Positions 43,428-54,660 of a stretch of DNA of 60,000 bases are shown in pieces. Source of the DNA: Symbiodinium natans. Taxonomy: Eukaryota > Sar > Dinophyceae > Suessiales > Symbiodiniaceae. The stretch spans positions 149,001 through 209,000 of the forward strand of contig CAJNDS010000713.1 of the NCBI GenBank assembly GCA_905221605.1, in the 5' to 3' direction. The notes below the pieces were generated by a model. That model was not told the DNA's origin. It did not search any database and saw only the letters and a list, made by a program, of their open reading frames with translations. The number at the start of each line of letters is the position of its first letter. Within the stretch, counting starts at the first letter, position 1. A program made the translations under genes and the position numbers.

Positions 43428-43712
43428 CTTCTACTTCTACTTCTACTGCTACTTCTACTTCTACTCCTACTCCTACTCCAACTCCACTCCAACTCCAACT
43501 CCTACTTCTACTTCTACTTCTGCTTCTGCTTCTGCTTCTGCTTCTGCTTCTACCTCTTCTTCTTATTATTGTTTTTCTTCTTCTTCTTCTGGTTCTTCTT
43601 CTTCTTCCTCTTCTTCTTCTTCTGTTTCTGCTTATTCTTCTTCTTCTGCTTCTTCTTCTGCTTCTTCTTCTTCTTCTGCTTCTTCTTCTGCTTCTTCTTT
43701 TGCTTCTTCTTC
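43428..43712. repeat. Compound CTT-based trinucleotide/hexanucleotide array
   Basis: Blocks of CTTCTA, CTCCTA, CTCCAA, CTTCTG and CTTCTT follow each other. ORFs of 145-265 codons through it are low-complexity artefacts. Confidence 0.95.
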
Positions 43713-44199
43713 CATGTTCAGAATCTTCTCTGCAGCACGCTCCAGCTTCCTACAACCGGCAGGGATTTCGTGTGGTTCTATGTGTCCCGCCATGCACCAG
43801 CAGAAAGCCAGACCCCCAAGGCTCCAGTTTACGGTTGGGCTCTAGGTCTCTCGATCCGGAAACCCCGCAACGGGCACAGGCCACCCTTTTTCTCCCTCTC
43901 GCCTAAGGCGACACTTCGGGTCCTGTGCTCGGAGAAAGCCTGCCAGAGCTGGGAATTCTTCCACGTGCTTGGGCTTTGGGGCACCCATGCCAATAGGAGC
44001 GCTGATCTTGAGGGAGCTGGGAATGCATCGATAGTCTCCCAGAGAGGGGTACCCCTTGATCTAGGGAAACCCCCATATTCCAAAAAGGATTTCTCCACGG
44101 TGAGTGTCGGAGCCAGACAAGTAGACACGATGCAAGAATTATAGCGTCCTTTAGATAGAGGCCACACGGCTTTGCACATCATGCAGGAAGCCCAGCAAG

Positions 44200-44314
44200 C
44201 ATTCGGAGCTGAGAAGCCAGCCTTCTTTGGCTGCAGATCCATCACTTTCCGCAACTCGTCTGACATGATCTTGATGTCATTCCTGCTCAAACGAAGTTGG
44301 TGGAGTTCGTGCAA
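44200..44314 (-). CDS. Candidate exon, weakly leucine-rich
   Basis: The minus strand reads LHELHQLRLSRNDIKIMSDE, then LRKVMDLQPKKAG. The pattern LxxLxLxxNxI is compatible with a leucine-rich repeat segment but too short to assign. Confidence 0.25.
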
Positions 44315-44613
44315 GAACAGAATTGCGTGGCGTACAGGAGCTTAAGGGAAATTCATCTTGAATCATCTTGAGTATTGGGTGTTGAGATTCCAACAAGGTC
44401 CCCACCAGCTGGGAAGCGCCCCCAGTACGTTAAACCCCAAAACACCGAAAACCCCAAAGACCCCAAAACTCCTGAAAGCCCCCCTCCAAAACCCCCAAAA
44501 CCCCTAAAACCCCTACCGCCGGGGAATACAGGGGGCGGAATAAGTACTAATCGTCTTCCCTTATGGTCCCTTGATGAGAATACCATCATAACCACCAAAG
44601 CCCGATTCTAGTC

Positions 44614-44677
44614 ATTAAGGCCCCTACATTTCCGAACAAGGGCCCATAATTTAGGAAACTACTGTAGGGGCCTAAAG
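44614..44677. mobile_element. Small inverted-repeat element
   Basis: TTAAGGCCCCTACA (44615-44628) and its inverse TGTAGGGGCCTAAA (44663-44676) bracket a 34-bp centre. AATTTAGGAAACTAC in it resembles the end of the element at 54661-54768. Confidence 0.5.
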
Positions 44678-44734
44678 CCCTAAACCCTGAACGTTTAACC
44701 GACCCCTGTACTACCCCCATAGCTCCTCAAACGG

Positions 44735-44800
44735 ATGTTGTCTTCCGTCGTGTCTTCGGCCATCCTCTCAAGCTCCTGGATGTCCTGTCTCAAGATTACA
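44735..44800 (-). other. Possible coiled-coil exon
   Basis: The minus strand reads LRQDIQELERMAEDTTED, a heptad-compatible helix, followed on the plus strand by TTTAGGG at 44802. Confidence 0.25.
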
Positions 44801-44939
44801 GGGTTTAGGGTTTAGGGTGCCAGGCTCTTTCAGATGTGGCGAGGGAAACTGCGCTGAACCAATGAGCTACTCTTACTTAGCTGTTAGCAGAGCCAAGAGC
44901 CTACCTGGCCTAGGCAAAAAGTCAAAAGACATACAAGCG

Positions 44940-45160
44940 CAAGAATTGCCTGAAACCCCAAAATAGTAATATCGTGACGGCCCGGCATAATATACTAAAA
45001 GACCATACAATTTAATAATAAAATTACAATGAAGTGAACGTAGTAAACGAAGCGTGAATTTTATTAATTCGCCTCGGCTTCCTGCCGAGAAGCGTCTGGA
45101 ACAAGCAGACCCGGATCGGGCCTCCTTCCCCCTAACCCAACCCTTCCCCCCATGCCAAAT
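44940..45160. other. AT-rich unassigned block left of the poly-C tract
   Basis: Composition differs from neighbours (runs such as AATTTAATAATAAAATTACA). Short words CGTAGTAAACG and GAATTTTATTAATTCG occur. Together with 45385-45600 it may be one foreign AT-rich insert interrupted by the C tract. Confidence 0.35.
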
Positions 45161-45163
45161 TTT

Positions 45164-45298
45164 CTGACGCCACCCCACCCCCCACCCCACCCCCCCCCCC
45201 CCACCCCCCCCCCACCCCCCCCCCCCCCCCACCCCCCCCCCCCACCCCCCCCCCCCCCTCACCCCCCCCCCGACCCCCCCCCCCCCCCACCCGATCTG
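45164..45298. repeat. Poly-C tract with interspersed A (CCCCACCCC)
   Basis: About 135 bp, almost only C with regularly placed A. ORFs rich in Gly or Pro across it are artefacts. Confidence 0.95.
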
Positions 45299-45384
45299 CC
45301 CTTCCTCCCTTTTTTTGCGAAACCCTCTTTCCTCCTTTCCTGTCCTGGGGCCGGCCCGGCTGCCGAGGCGGCACGCGCAAGCGT

Positions 45385-45620
45385 TTACAATTAAATTTGG
45401 GCTTTTTCCGCGGGCACACTTTCATCTTTCTTTATTAGCCCGCGATAGAAGTAAATAATAAATACGAAGTGAAAACATGAATTAGTTTATAAACGCGCGT
45501 AGTAAGTGCAATAAACGTAATGAGTGTATGAACGCAGTACAGGATTTAACAGATAACCGTCTATAACCAAGAATTATTGACCATTGACTGCCAAGGAACA
45601 AATCATCCAAGAAGCATTCT
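45385..45620. other. AT-rich unassigned block right of the poly-C tract
   Basis: AT-rich unique DNA with AAGTAAATAATAAATACGAA and similar. No ORF of note. Confidence 0.35.
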
Positions 45621-45756
45621 ATCTTTCTTGGGGGTTTCTTGTTACGTAAGGCCTACTTTGCCCGAGCTGTGTTATTGCGCTGCGCCGTGTTCATCAGGGT
45701 AATTTCCTGCAGCTTCCCACTCTTTCAGCCTGTCCTCCTGAGCAGACCTTTGCGAA

Positions 45757-45814
45757 GCTTGGCTCCACCAGTGGCCTAGCGCATAGAACCGGCGAGGCGC
45801 ACAGCAGTTCAAAG
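45757..45814 (-). CDS. DUF4116-like exon, diverged
   Basis: After GCATGTAG one base completes a codon, then FELLCASPVLCARPLVEP. Entry matches the exon at 40632-40687 (CAG|C TTT). It is isolated, with no array nearby. Confidence 0.45.
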
Positions 45815-46736
45815 CTACATGCAGAGCCGCAGGTCAAGGAGCACAAAACCTTCGATCCGAAAACTGCAGCAAAGCATGTGAAACAAGCCCTTACACCTAG
45901 AGCTCTGCCGATTGCCCCAAATCTTTTGAGCCCCCAGCAAACAGAGCCCTCAACTCTTCAGCTCACCCTGCAACCATGGAAAACTGAACCCCCGAATCCC
46001 GAAACCCTAAACCCCTATATCCCCTACATCTCCTACATCCCCTGAACCCGAAACGGCCCTAAGCCCAGGCCCTTCTTGCCTCCCCCAGGATGCTGTCGGT
46101 TGCTGGCCGGATTCGCGTCAGGGAGCTTTGCCTCAACATGGCTCCGCAAGGGTTATGAGGCTTTAGGGGTTTAGGGTTTATGGTTCAGTAATTTAGGGCT
46201 CCAGCTTCTTGGAACTGCTGCGGGCCACGTGAAGCTGAAGCTTTGTGCAAGGAGGACGGGCACTTAAATTCCAGGTGGCCGCCGCCAGTATTGCTCACAT
46301 GCCTGCCTCATCGCTTTTGTTACGCAAGCTATCTTCAGCTGCCTACCATCACCGCCATGGGAAATGCAGCTCAAGAGCATTCGTGTGCTAAGTGGGGGGA
46401 AATCAAGGGTCAAGAACTCTGGCGCCGCCACCTTTCGCAGCAACACTGCGATCAGGTCATTCTTCTCCTGGACAAGATGATATCACTCTGAAGACTCAAG
46501 TATACTGCTCAACTTCACGTGATAGTTCCCCAATCCAGGGTGTATGTTCTTCCTGGTGCGTATTCTTGTGGCATATCATCTTAGTATGTAGATGTGCAGG
46601 CAAGGCAGAAACCTCCAGCAGAGCGTTCTTGCTCCTATTCCCCCTGAAACCTTCTCCTCCATGACCGATACCCTGAACCCTAAGGCCCTCCACGAGTCTT
46701 CAACCCGAAACCCTAGGCCTTTTCGGTGTTTAAGTT

Positions 46737-46830
46737 GTTAAGGGTTTAGGGTTTGAGGTTTAGGGGTTTAGGGGTTTAGGGGTTTAGGGGTTTAGGGCTT
46801 AGGGCTTAGGGTTTAGGGGTTTAGGGTTTT
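46737..46830. repeat. TTTAGGG/GTTTAGGG array
   Basis: Heptamers and octamers (GGGGTTTA) mixed. Confidence 0.9.
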
Positions 46831-46939
46831 GGGCTTTAGCCTGAAATCCCCCCGACATCCACCAGGCCTGGTTCTCCTTCCGCAAAGATGACTCGGAGTG
46901 GTGGAGTTCCTCCAGCTGCCTGGGTCGGCCCGAAGGTTT

Positions 46940-47035
46940 CCGGGGTTTAGGGTTTTAGGGTTTAGGGTTTAGGGTTTTTAGGGTTTAGGGTTTGGGTTTT
47001 TAGGGTTTAGGGTTTGGGTTTAGGGTTTCTGGGTT
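46940..47035. repeat. TTTAGGG array with extra T
   Basis: GGGTTTTTAGGG and GGGTTTAGGG units. Confidence 0.9.
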
Positions 47036-47394
47036 CCGGCGCTCGGGTTGAGGGATCCCGGCTGAAGGATTTAGGGCGTGTAGGGGGGATTACGATTCTT
47101 AGAGGCATTAGGCTCGGAAGATTGCTGCAAGATACTTGACCACCACCAGCATGCAAAAATCTAACAGCTGCTCAAGTAGGCCGCGCAGATACCTTCTTGA
47201 GCAGCCCAACCTAAAGACCTTCAACACCGGCACCCCAAACCTAAGCCCTAAACCCAGAAGCTAAAACACCAAAACCCTGAACCCTAACCCCAAGCCCGAG
47301 CCCTAAGCCTTACGTAGCCCCAAGCTGGAGCGAGCCGCGGGCGCTGCAGATGTGACGGGCGATACCGCAAGCATCAGGTCACACTGGTACACGG

Positions 47395-47765
47395 CCAGGC
47401 GCCGGCAAGGTTCAAGGACAGGATCCAGGTCCAAGATCCAAAATCCAAGGTCCAAGAAGTCTCAGGTCCCGAAGCAAAGAGTTTTGTTGCGCAGATCCCC
47501 AGGCTGACTTGTAGAGGCTTCCTTTTTGCGGGGGACGCCGCGGTCAAAGCCGACCCTGGTTGCTTTAGGCCATCGAACCCAAATCCAACATCCAGGATCC
47601 CAGGCATTTAGGGCCAAGGACCCGAGATCCAAGATCCGCAGCCCAAGATCCAAGATTTCTCGCGCCAGAGATCCAAGATTTCTTGGGCCGAGGATCCAAG
47701 ATCCAAGGTACAAGATCCAAGATTTGTGTTGAGGGCGAAGGGGCCAAGAGCCAGAGTCCAAAGTC
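47395..47765. repeat. Degenerate CCAAGAT heptamer repeat
   Basis: The words CCAAGATCCAAGAT, GATCCAAGGTCC and AGATCCAAGATTTCTTGGGC recur about 25 times over 370 bp. The basic unit is also 7 bp (CCAAGAT) but unrelated in sequence to the telomere heptamer. ORFs reading LGSWILGPRN on the minus strand are translations of it. Confidence 0.7.
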
Positions 47766-47786
47766 TTCGGGTAATCCTACCTTGTG

Positions 47787-48285
47787 ACCCTAAACCCTAA
47801 ACCCTAAACCCTCAACCCCTAAACCCTAAACCCTAAACCCGATGAGGTTGAGGCGTCCAGTCTAAAACACGCCGAACTTGAAGCCCCAAATCCTAAGCTT
47901 ATCCCGAAATCCTAAACCTGATCCCTAAACCCCGATCAAACCCTGAACCCTGAACCCTGAACCCTAAGCCCTAAGCCCTGAACCCTGCCTGAACCCCTGA
48001 AGCCTAAACCCTGAACCCTGCAAAACCCCGAAACCCCTAAACCCTAAACCCTGCCTAAACCCCTAAACCCTAAACCCTGCAAAACCCCTAAACCCTAAAC
48101 CCCTAAACCCTAAAGCCTAAACCCTGCCTAAACCCCTAAACCCTAATCCCTGCAAAAAACCCTAAACCCTCAACCCTAAACCCTAAACCTCTAAACCCTA
48201 AACCCTGCCTAAACCCCTAAACCCTCAACCCCTAAACCCCAAACCCTAACCCCTAAACCCCTAGTAAAACCCTAGACCCTAAATT
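47787..48285. repeat. Long CCCTAAA array with higher-order structure
   Basis: About 500 bp of CCCTAAA variants. CCCTGCCTAAACCCC recurs with spacings of roughly 66, 73 and 81 bp (about 47985, 48051, 48124, 48205), alternating with CCCTGCAAAACCCC. This indicates duplication of blocks of several heptamers. Confidence 0.9.
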
Positions 48286-48305
48286 GCTGGGTGCCCTGCT
48301 GCTTG

Positions 48306-48355
48306 AGTTCGTCGCTTCGCGCCTCGAGTTCGGCGATGCGCTGCACGAAGACCAA
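48306..48355 (-). other. Possible coiled-coil exon in an array-bracketed island
   Basis: The minus strand reads LVFVQRIAELEARSDELKQQ, an ideal amphipathic heptad pattern. CCCTAAA lies on the low side and TTTAGGG on the high side, as at the DUF4116 exons, so a coiled-coil exon of the same or another gene is plausible. Confidence 0.35.
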
Positions 48356-48389
48356 GCCTGCGGGTACCTGGAAGCGTTGGGTTTGGACT

Positions 48390-48570
48390 TCAGGGTTTAG
48401 GGTTTAGGGTCTAGGGTATAGGGTTTAGGGTGTAGGGTTTAGGTTTAGGGCTTGGGGTGTAGGGTTTAGGGTGAAGTGTCTAGGGTGTAGGGCTTTTTCA
48501 GCGGATGCGGAGAGGGTTTCGCGGTACCCTAAACCCTAAACCCTAAACCCTAAACCCTAAACCCTAAACA
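48390..48570. repeat. TTTAGGG array then CCCTAAA array
   Basis: G-type 48390-48490 and C-type 48527-48570, a convergent pair forming an inverted repeat with a 36-bp centre. Confidence 0.95.
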
Positions 48571-48829
48571 TCTTTAGATTCAGGGTCTAGCAGGACCAGA
48601 ATCCCTACAGGGCCTCCACTGGCTCCTCTTCCGGAGCATCGATCTGAACTGGCGCCCGGCTCCTCATCAGGTCGTTTCCAGTGGCTTCTGGTTCAAGGGT
48701 TTTGGGGTTTCGGGTTTCGGGTTTGGGGTTCAAGGGTTTAAGATTTCGAGGGGGTCTCGAGCTTACTTGGGGTTCAGGTTTCAGACGATCTTTCGTATTT
48801 GAAGCTCCAGTACACCACATGTTGCACAT

Positions 48830-50880
48830 CTAAATGCTCCCAAGGCCTGCTGACAATTGCGCACCAGCAGCTAAAAGCCAGAAGTATGAGTTCACGGTGT
48901 TGTCAAACTGTCACAAGCCGTGCCTTCGGACATCATCTTCACCATCTGAGCTGATGTCGTGAAACTCAACCTGCGCTGCATCAGCAACGATGAGGCGGAG
49001 CTTCAGCGTGAAGACAGCGAAGCATGCTTTGTACGTGGAACGCAGGATATGTCAACAGACAATCAATGAGGGAGATGTGTCGTCTCCGCAGTTTGCTTTC
49101 GGCGAATATAAACCTACACCAAAATCTTTCGGATTGCTACTTATGAGCCTTGGGCCCTGCTACGCCAACACAACCACATTGCTGGGCAACCCCCATCACG
49201 CCTTACGTGTGCACGTGCGGTTGCATTGCTGGAGGAAGCACGGTGGCTCCATGACTCGAACATCCCCAACCACCAAGGACACAGCGTTTGGCGCACCTTC
49301 TGTGCGGCGAACCATTCACTCTGCACATCCACGGGGACAGTCGGCACAGTTTCATCCAAATCACCTCTCCAGTCTAAGGTTATGTGAACGGCTTGGCCTG
49401 AGGGCTTAGTTCAGGATTCAGGGTTCAGGGCTTTCACCGAGGGGTAGATTCACTCTTAAGGAATGAAGGGCGCCGAAATCGAGACGATGACGCAGCAGTT
49501 TCGAACCCTCAGCCTCCATTCCGGGGCAGAAGCTCACAAGGGGCAAGATGCCCTAAACCCTAAACCCTAAACCCTAAACCCTCAATAAACCCACGCGACA
49601 GACTCGAGGTTGGTAATGTCTCCATTGGAAGCGTCTCTAGCTCAACATAACGAGCTCCGCGCAGAACTTGACATGATCAGGGAGGTGGTGCTGTAGGCAG
49701 CTGCGACATTCCCATCAAGGAGAAACCTACCTGGGGCTGCCTTATCAGTCATCTAGTGACACTGGGGGACAAACAATTCGCCCGTGGCGCCTCTCTCCAA
49801 AGCGCATGGACACTGTAGTGCGCAAACGCAGAAGATAAATGGTACTGCCAACGTGAAGTTCCCATGTCTTGCCATCGGGATGGATCCACTCCGAGCATTG
49901 CTGATTTCCTATTCAAGGCCCGAACCTTTGAACTGCACGACACATCAAGCTCCTTCCGTTGGCACCTGTTTTTTCCTTGCATCTCAAGACTCGTCACATG
50001 CATTGCATCTGTACAGGAAGGATTGATCATCCGATGTCCATCATCAATCAACAGATCAGGGCACCCTGTCTTGCTGGTTCTGGTAGATTCTGGCCGTCAA
50101 CTACACTCGACTCAACCCTACAGCCACACTAAGCCCTTATCAACGCTGAAGATGGAGAAAATGGTTACACTTACACACGGATACACAAGAGACTTGATGG
50201 CAGGGGCCGACCGGGAGAGCCAGAAAATGAGTCGAATCAGCTGGCGTTGGGAATAGGGTGCGCTGGGTTCAGCATGGTTTGAACTCCGACTCACGTTGAA
50301 CTCTCTCAGCTGCTGGCCAGGACTGCAGCGAAACACTGAGGCACCAAGGCCGCCTGGTCAGCGTCAAGAGGCCCGAAATAGCCGCAATAGCCAAGCGGGT
50401 ACCTCCTCTTCACGGAGGGGGTGAAGAGGAACAAGGCAAAGCACATACTTTGCTCTCGAAAAGTGGCAACTACAGCTGCAACTCCATGATCTTTGCTTCA
50501 GGGCAACACCTTGCTCATGGTTAGAACTAGACTCTGAGGTAGTACCGCATACATTAAGAACACAGAGCGAGGTTAACTGCATAAGCAGGATGCGAAGCGC
50601 AGCGCGACAGTCAACAGGTTCTTGAAGCACGACCCAGTCCATCAACGAGCCAATGAGACCGACACGTGAACGGGATAATTCCAGGATCAAACGACACAAT
50701 GACAACCTGTGCGCTTTGAGGGATCAAAGATCACCTGCGGAAAGAATATGTCCTGTGCTGATTTCGCAGCAGCAGAAGCAAAAGCATTGGACGAGTCGCG
50801 CTGGCCCTGCTCATGGTGTTTGCAGTGTTTGCATGCTTCTCGCTTAAGGCTGAAATCCCACTTGCCGGTTGCAAGACCCT
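48830..50880. other. Unassigned unique stretch with ORFs of 130-139 codons
   Basis: Plus-strand ORFs at 48990-49409 and 49864-50256 are open, but no domain is recognised and other frames are also open. A plus-strand peptide LEASLAQHNELRAELDMIRE (about 49629-49690) is coiled-coil-like. CCCTAAA at 49550-49585. Confidence 0.35.
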
Positions 50881-51082
50881 AAACCCTAAACCCTAAACCC
50901 TACAACCCTAAACCTAAACCTGTAACGTGGGTGACTTGCTTCCGAAATCTCTAAGGTCGCTTTGATCTGGAATTCTCGCGATGCTTGACTCTGGCAAGCT
51001 AAGTCCGCTAGCCTGGGTTTTGCTTCCAAACTTTTGCTGGGACGGCGGAGGTGGTTTGCTTTAAGGTGTGGCTGGGACTACA

Positions 51083-51135
51083 CCCTAAACCCTAAACCCT
51101 AAACACCCTAAACCCTAAACACCCTAAACCCTAAA
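51083..51135. repeat. CCCTAAA array with AACACCCTAAA units
   Basis: Heptamers mixed with 12-bp CACCCTAAACCC units. Confidence 0.9.
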
Positions 51136-52760
51136 CACCCCAAACACCCCAAGCATCTTCAGCTGCAAGTTTCCGGCGGTTCATCACCGTGACATGGGCT
51201 TGGCTCCATGTGCCATGGTCTACGTGTTGTGTCGGGGTGTAAACCTTGGATCTTCCTGTCAAATTTGCAACTGAGTATACGTTGAACAAAGCAAGGGCTC
51301 AGCGACATCGTCAGAAAGTATTCGCAGAAATTTGCGGGAACCGTGTGCCCTGGAACGGACTGTGCTCATCATCACTATATGCCGGATATGATTGGGAGGC
51401 ATCTATGTACTGGTTCTGGGATCTTGTCTCATGCTTCATGAATCAGGCCTTGCGCTTAGGGTCTAGGGTTCCGGTGCGCAACCCGCACAACCCTACCCTT
51501 TAAGGCCCGCAGCGCTTGCCTCTTCCATGCCTCCCAGTTGACGATCCGGGCGCGTGATGTCCAGGTGACCGGTGCGAGTGCCAAAACTCTGCTTGAAAGC
51601 TCTTTGACTTGCATCTTCTTCTACACGAAGAATATTGGTGCGGTCGGAAAGTCCTGGGAAAACAAACCGCGAGGGAAATAAGGCTGATGGGAAGATCCGG
51701 CACAGAGGGCAAGCGGCTTATCCACATGGTCTAGGGTTTAGGGTTTAGGGTTTGGGGTTTGGGGTTTGGGGTTTAGGGTTTAGGGTTTAGGGTTTAGCTT
51801 TGCAAACTTAGCACGTGGCTCTCAGGGTGCACGGGGTTTGGGGGTGTAGTTTAGGGCTTAGTTTAGCAGGTGTAGGCAAGTAAAGAGTCTAGCGTGCATC
51901 AGGTAGAAACCTTCCGATGCACAGACACGCCCAAGCAACCAACAAATAGTCCAAACATACGAAGAGGAATCGCACAACGATACAAAACACCACAGCAGCG
52001 AAGCCGAATGCAAGAACGGTAACAGCAATATACAGCAATAACAACGCCAACATGGTGGATTCGGAAATCTTTGTCAGGATGAAGGCTATCTTGACTATGA
52101 TGGTCTTCAACACCTATTCCTAAACATGGCCCTCTTAAACACACCAAGGGCAAATAAGAAGATATCCCAGGAGGTACCAGGTTGACGTAAGCCGTGAATC
52201 CTCCTTGTCAGCCTGCGAGTCATGAAATCTCTCCACTAGGCCTCGGAGTTCTTACCGAGGCAGGCGCTGCGCGAGCCAAAGTCAATCGAGCGATTAAACG
52301 AAGGATTTAGGGTTTAGGGTTTGGGGTTTAGGCTTTGGGGTTTTAAGGTGTAGAGCAGATGAAGATGGGCTTTGGCTGAGTTTGGCTAGGGGCCAGCCAT
52401 TGCAAGCGTTTCTCAAGCTAACTGCGATGCACCCTGGTTCCAGAAGTAAAGACTCTTAGAAGCTGAACGCCCGACTGTTGCAAAAGTGCTAACTTGTTCC
52501 ACAACGGGGTTCAGTTGTGTGCGCCACGGATTGGCTCTAGCTCAGGCATGTGCCTTTCTTCTTGCCCAAAGATTTTCAGCCTGCAACTAGCCTTGAGAAT
52601 TGCTAGGCCATGACCTTAATCCAGAGTGGATCCGCACAATTACCACGGCTTGGTACGGATGCGGCCCTCCATCTGTAGGCGCTCACAGAGACACAGCGAC
52701 GCATCTGCAAGTGCGCACGCCCGTCGTCTCTTCATGCCGTTCTTCCATCCTTAGAACTGC
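51136..52760. other. Unassigned unique stretch
   Basis: TTTAGGG arrays at 51731-51797 and 52303-52350. A plus-strand ORF of 85 codons at 51246-51503 and minus-strand ORFs at 51727-51500 and 52153-51889 are not recognised. A minus-strand SQADKED near 52212 may be a DUF4116 remnant. Confidence 0.35.
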
Positions 52761-52764
52761 AGAT

Positions 52765-52925
52765 TATATATGTAAATACATACATATATATATACACACA
52801 GTATACATACCGAATATGTGTGTGTATGTAGATATATGCTCATATATATATATATATGTATATATATGTATATATATGTATATATATATATATATTTATT
52901 TATTTATTTATTTATCTATTTGTGT
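52765..52925. repeat. TA/TATG/TTTA microsatellite region
   Basis: (TA)n, TATATG and (TTTA)n tracts in succession. Confidence 0.9.
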
Positions 52926-53085
52926 ATTCTATATAGAAGTATGTGTGCATATTGTGCACAATATATGTATAATTCAAAATATCAAAGTAATACCGTGTAC
53001 TGCTTATACACTGACTACAGACTGGCCCGGGCTCTCATGAGCCCAGAGCTGTGGAAGTTTACCAGCGGGCCATGCTTCTTACCTG

Positions 53086-53142
53086 AACCCTAAACCCAAA
53101 ACCCAAAACCCAAAACCCAAAACCCTAAACCCTAAACCCTAA
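53086..53142. repeat. CCCAAAA/CCCTAAA array
   Basis: Five CCCAAAA units followed by CCCTAAA. Confidence 0.9.
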
Positions 53143-53530
53143 GGGGGAGGGAGTTCCTTTTGGGGCTCTTACGACCCCGACTTTGTAGACCAAGGTGAAG
53201 AAGCTGAAAGTGAGCTGCGCCTTGCTGATTGAAAAAGGGACCGCACGATTTGTAGGTTCGTGTTTACTGCGGCTTTAAGGCGTGCTGCGTTGCTGTTACC
53301 GTTCTTCTGCTCTGGATGCTGCTAATCCACGATGTGCATCGGGAGAACTTCGATGGATCATCCTACAGTGTGGATCATCCTACAGTGTTACAGCATTCTT
53401 GGGCGAACCTTTTCTTGGTTCTCTATTGAGGCAGCGCAGGGTACCCAAGGAGGGCCCTTGTGCCTATAGCAAGGCTTCTCAAATAGCATCCAAGCAAGCA
53501 GCGATTTCAGGCGTCTCCAGGGCTTGAAGG
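53143..53530. other. Unassigned unique stretch
   Basis: Contains a short tandem duplication of TGGATCATCCTACAGTGT (about 53352-53388). No gene recognised. Confidence 0.5.
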
Positions 53531-53787
53531 ATTGAGGGTTTCAGGGTTCAGGGTTTAGGGTTTAGGGTTTAGGGTTTGGGGTTTAGGGTTTAGGGTTTAG
53601 GGTTTAGGGTTTAGGGTGTAGGCCGCCAGGGTGTATAGGGTTTAGGGGCTTAAGGCTTTTTTCTGGGGGGTTTATGGTCTACAGCATCTGCGCTGGCAGT
53701 CCCCGGTCTGACAAGAACATCATAAGCTCCGGACTCTGCCGACGTCTGGACTTCTGGGTCTTCTTCCTTGTCTTCCGACCTGCAAGG

Positions 53788-53970
53788 GTTTAGGGTTTAG
53801 GGTTTAGGGTTTAGGGTTTAGGGTTTAGGGTTTAGGGTTTAGGGTTTAGGGTTTAGGGTTTAGGGTTTAGGGTTTAGGGTTTAGGGTTTAGGGTGTAGGG
53901 TTTAGGGTTTAGGGTTTAGGGTTTAGGGTTTAGGGTTTAGGGTTTAGGGTTTAGGGTTTAGGGTTTAGGG
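53788..53970. repeat. Longest near-perfect TTTAGGG array
   Basis: About 26 heptamers, with a single GTGTAGG variant near the middle. Confidence 0.98.
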
Positions 53971-54224
53971 CTGAGGGCTTTTTGCAAAGCGATTGCTTCA
54001 ACGTTGCTTGTCATCCACCGACTAAGAACTAATACTTTCATGCGAGTAAGAACTAATCCTGATGATTACATCTTGTGTTTTTTGGTTATTTACATTGTGA
54101 AAACGCATTTGGTTCATCATGCTCAGGAAGAGGCAGGAAGAGACAAAAAGGCAAGTCGCCAAGAAGACAACAAAACAAGACGCGAAACTGGCAAGACGCC
54201 GAAGGCGGTGAAAAGAAACTCAAC

Positions 54225-54325
54225 TTGGGATGTTCCCCCTTATACTAGCAGTCCTTAGTAGGGAACATAAGAGGAATACTATAATCCCTAGTAAGGACTG
54301 CTAGTATAAGGGAGAGAACATCCCA
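54225..54325. mobile_element. MITE-like element, family A copy 4, long inverted repeats
   Basis: A 101-bp hairpin: TTGGGATGTTCCCCCTTATA on the left is the inverse of TATAAGGGAGAGAACATCCCA on the right, with matching extending through CTAGCAGTCCTTA (about 33 bp). Flanks AAACTCAAC and AAACTGAAC match at 8 of 9 positions, consistent with a 9-bp target duplication. Confidence 0.75.
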
Positions 54326-54660
54326 AAACTGAACAAGAAGCCAGACCTGCCCCAAAACAGAAACACAGATCCGCCCAAAAAGGGGCCTGCCCTGCTGCAA
54401 CAAACGTAAACGGGCACCGTGGACGAACCTAGCCTGGCCCTTAGAACCCTGTGAAAACAAATTCCTAAAGTTTATCCTAAAGATGACGCTCTTAAAACCC
54501 AATAAAGGGTTTAGGGCTTAGGGTTTCGGATTTCGGGTTTAGGGTTTTCCTGACTATGATCCTCTCCAACCCAATAAGGGACAATACAAAGTCCGACTCC
54601 CGGAAGCAGAACATCAGGAGGTGGCCTGCGGTCGCGCTCCTCACCGGGCGCGACCCATGA

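Noticed and set aside
43347-44144. 265-codon plus-strand ORF, the longest in the window
   Set aside because: Its middle is a CTT-based low-complexity array, open in three frames at once. The parts outside the array show no domain.
44873-45425. Gly-rich and Pro-rich ORFs
   Set aside because: Produced by the poly-C tract.
47462-47761. ORFs with LGSWILGPRNLGS-type repeats
   Set aside because: Translation of the CCAAGAT heptamer repeat.
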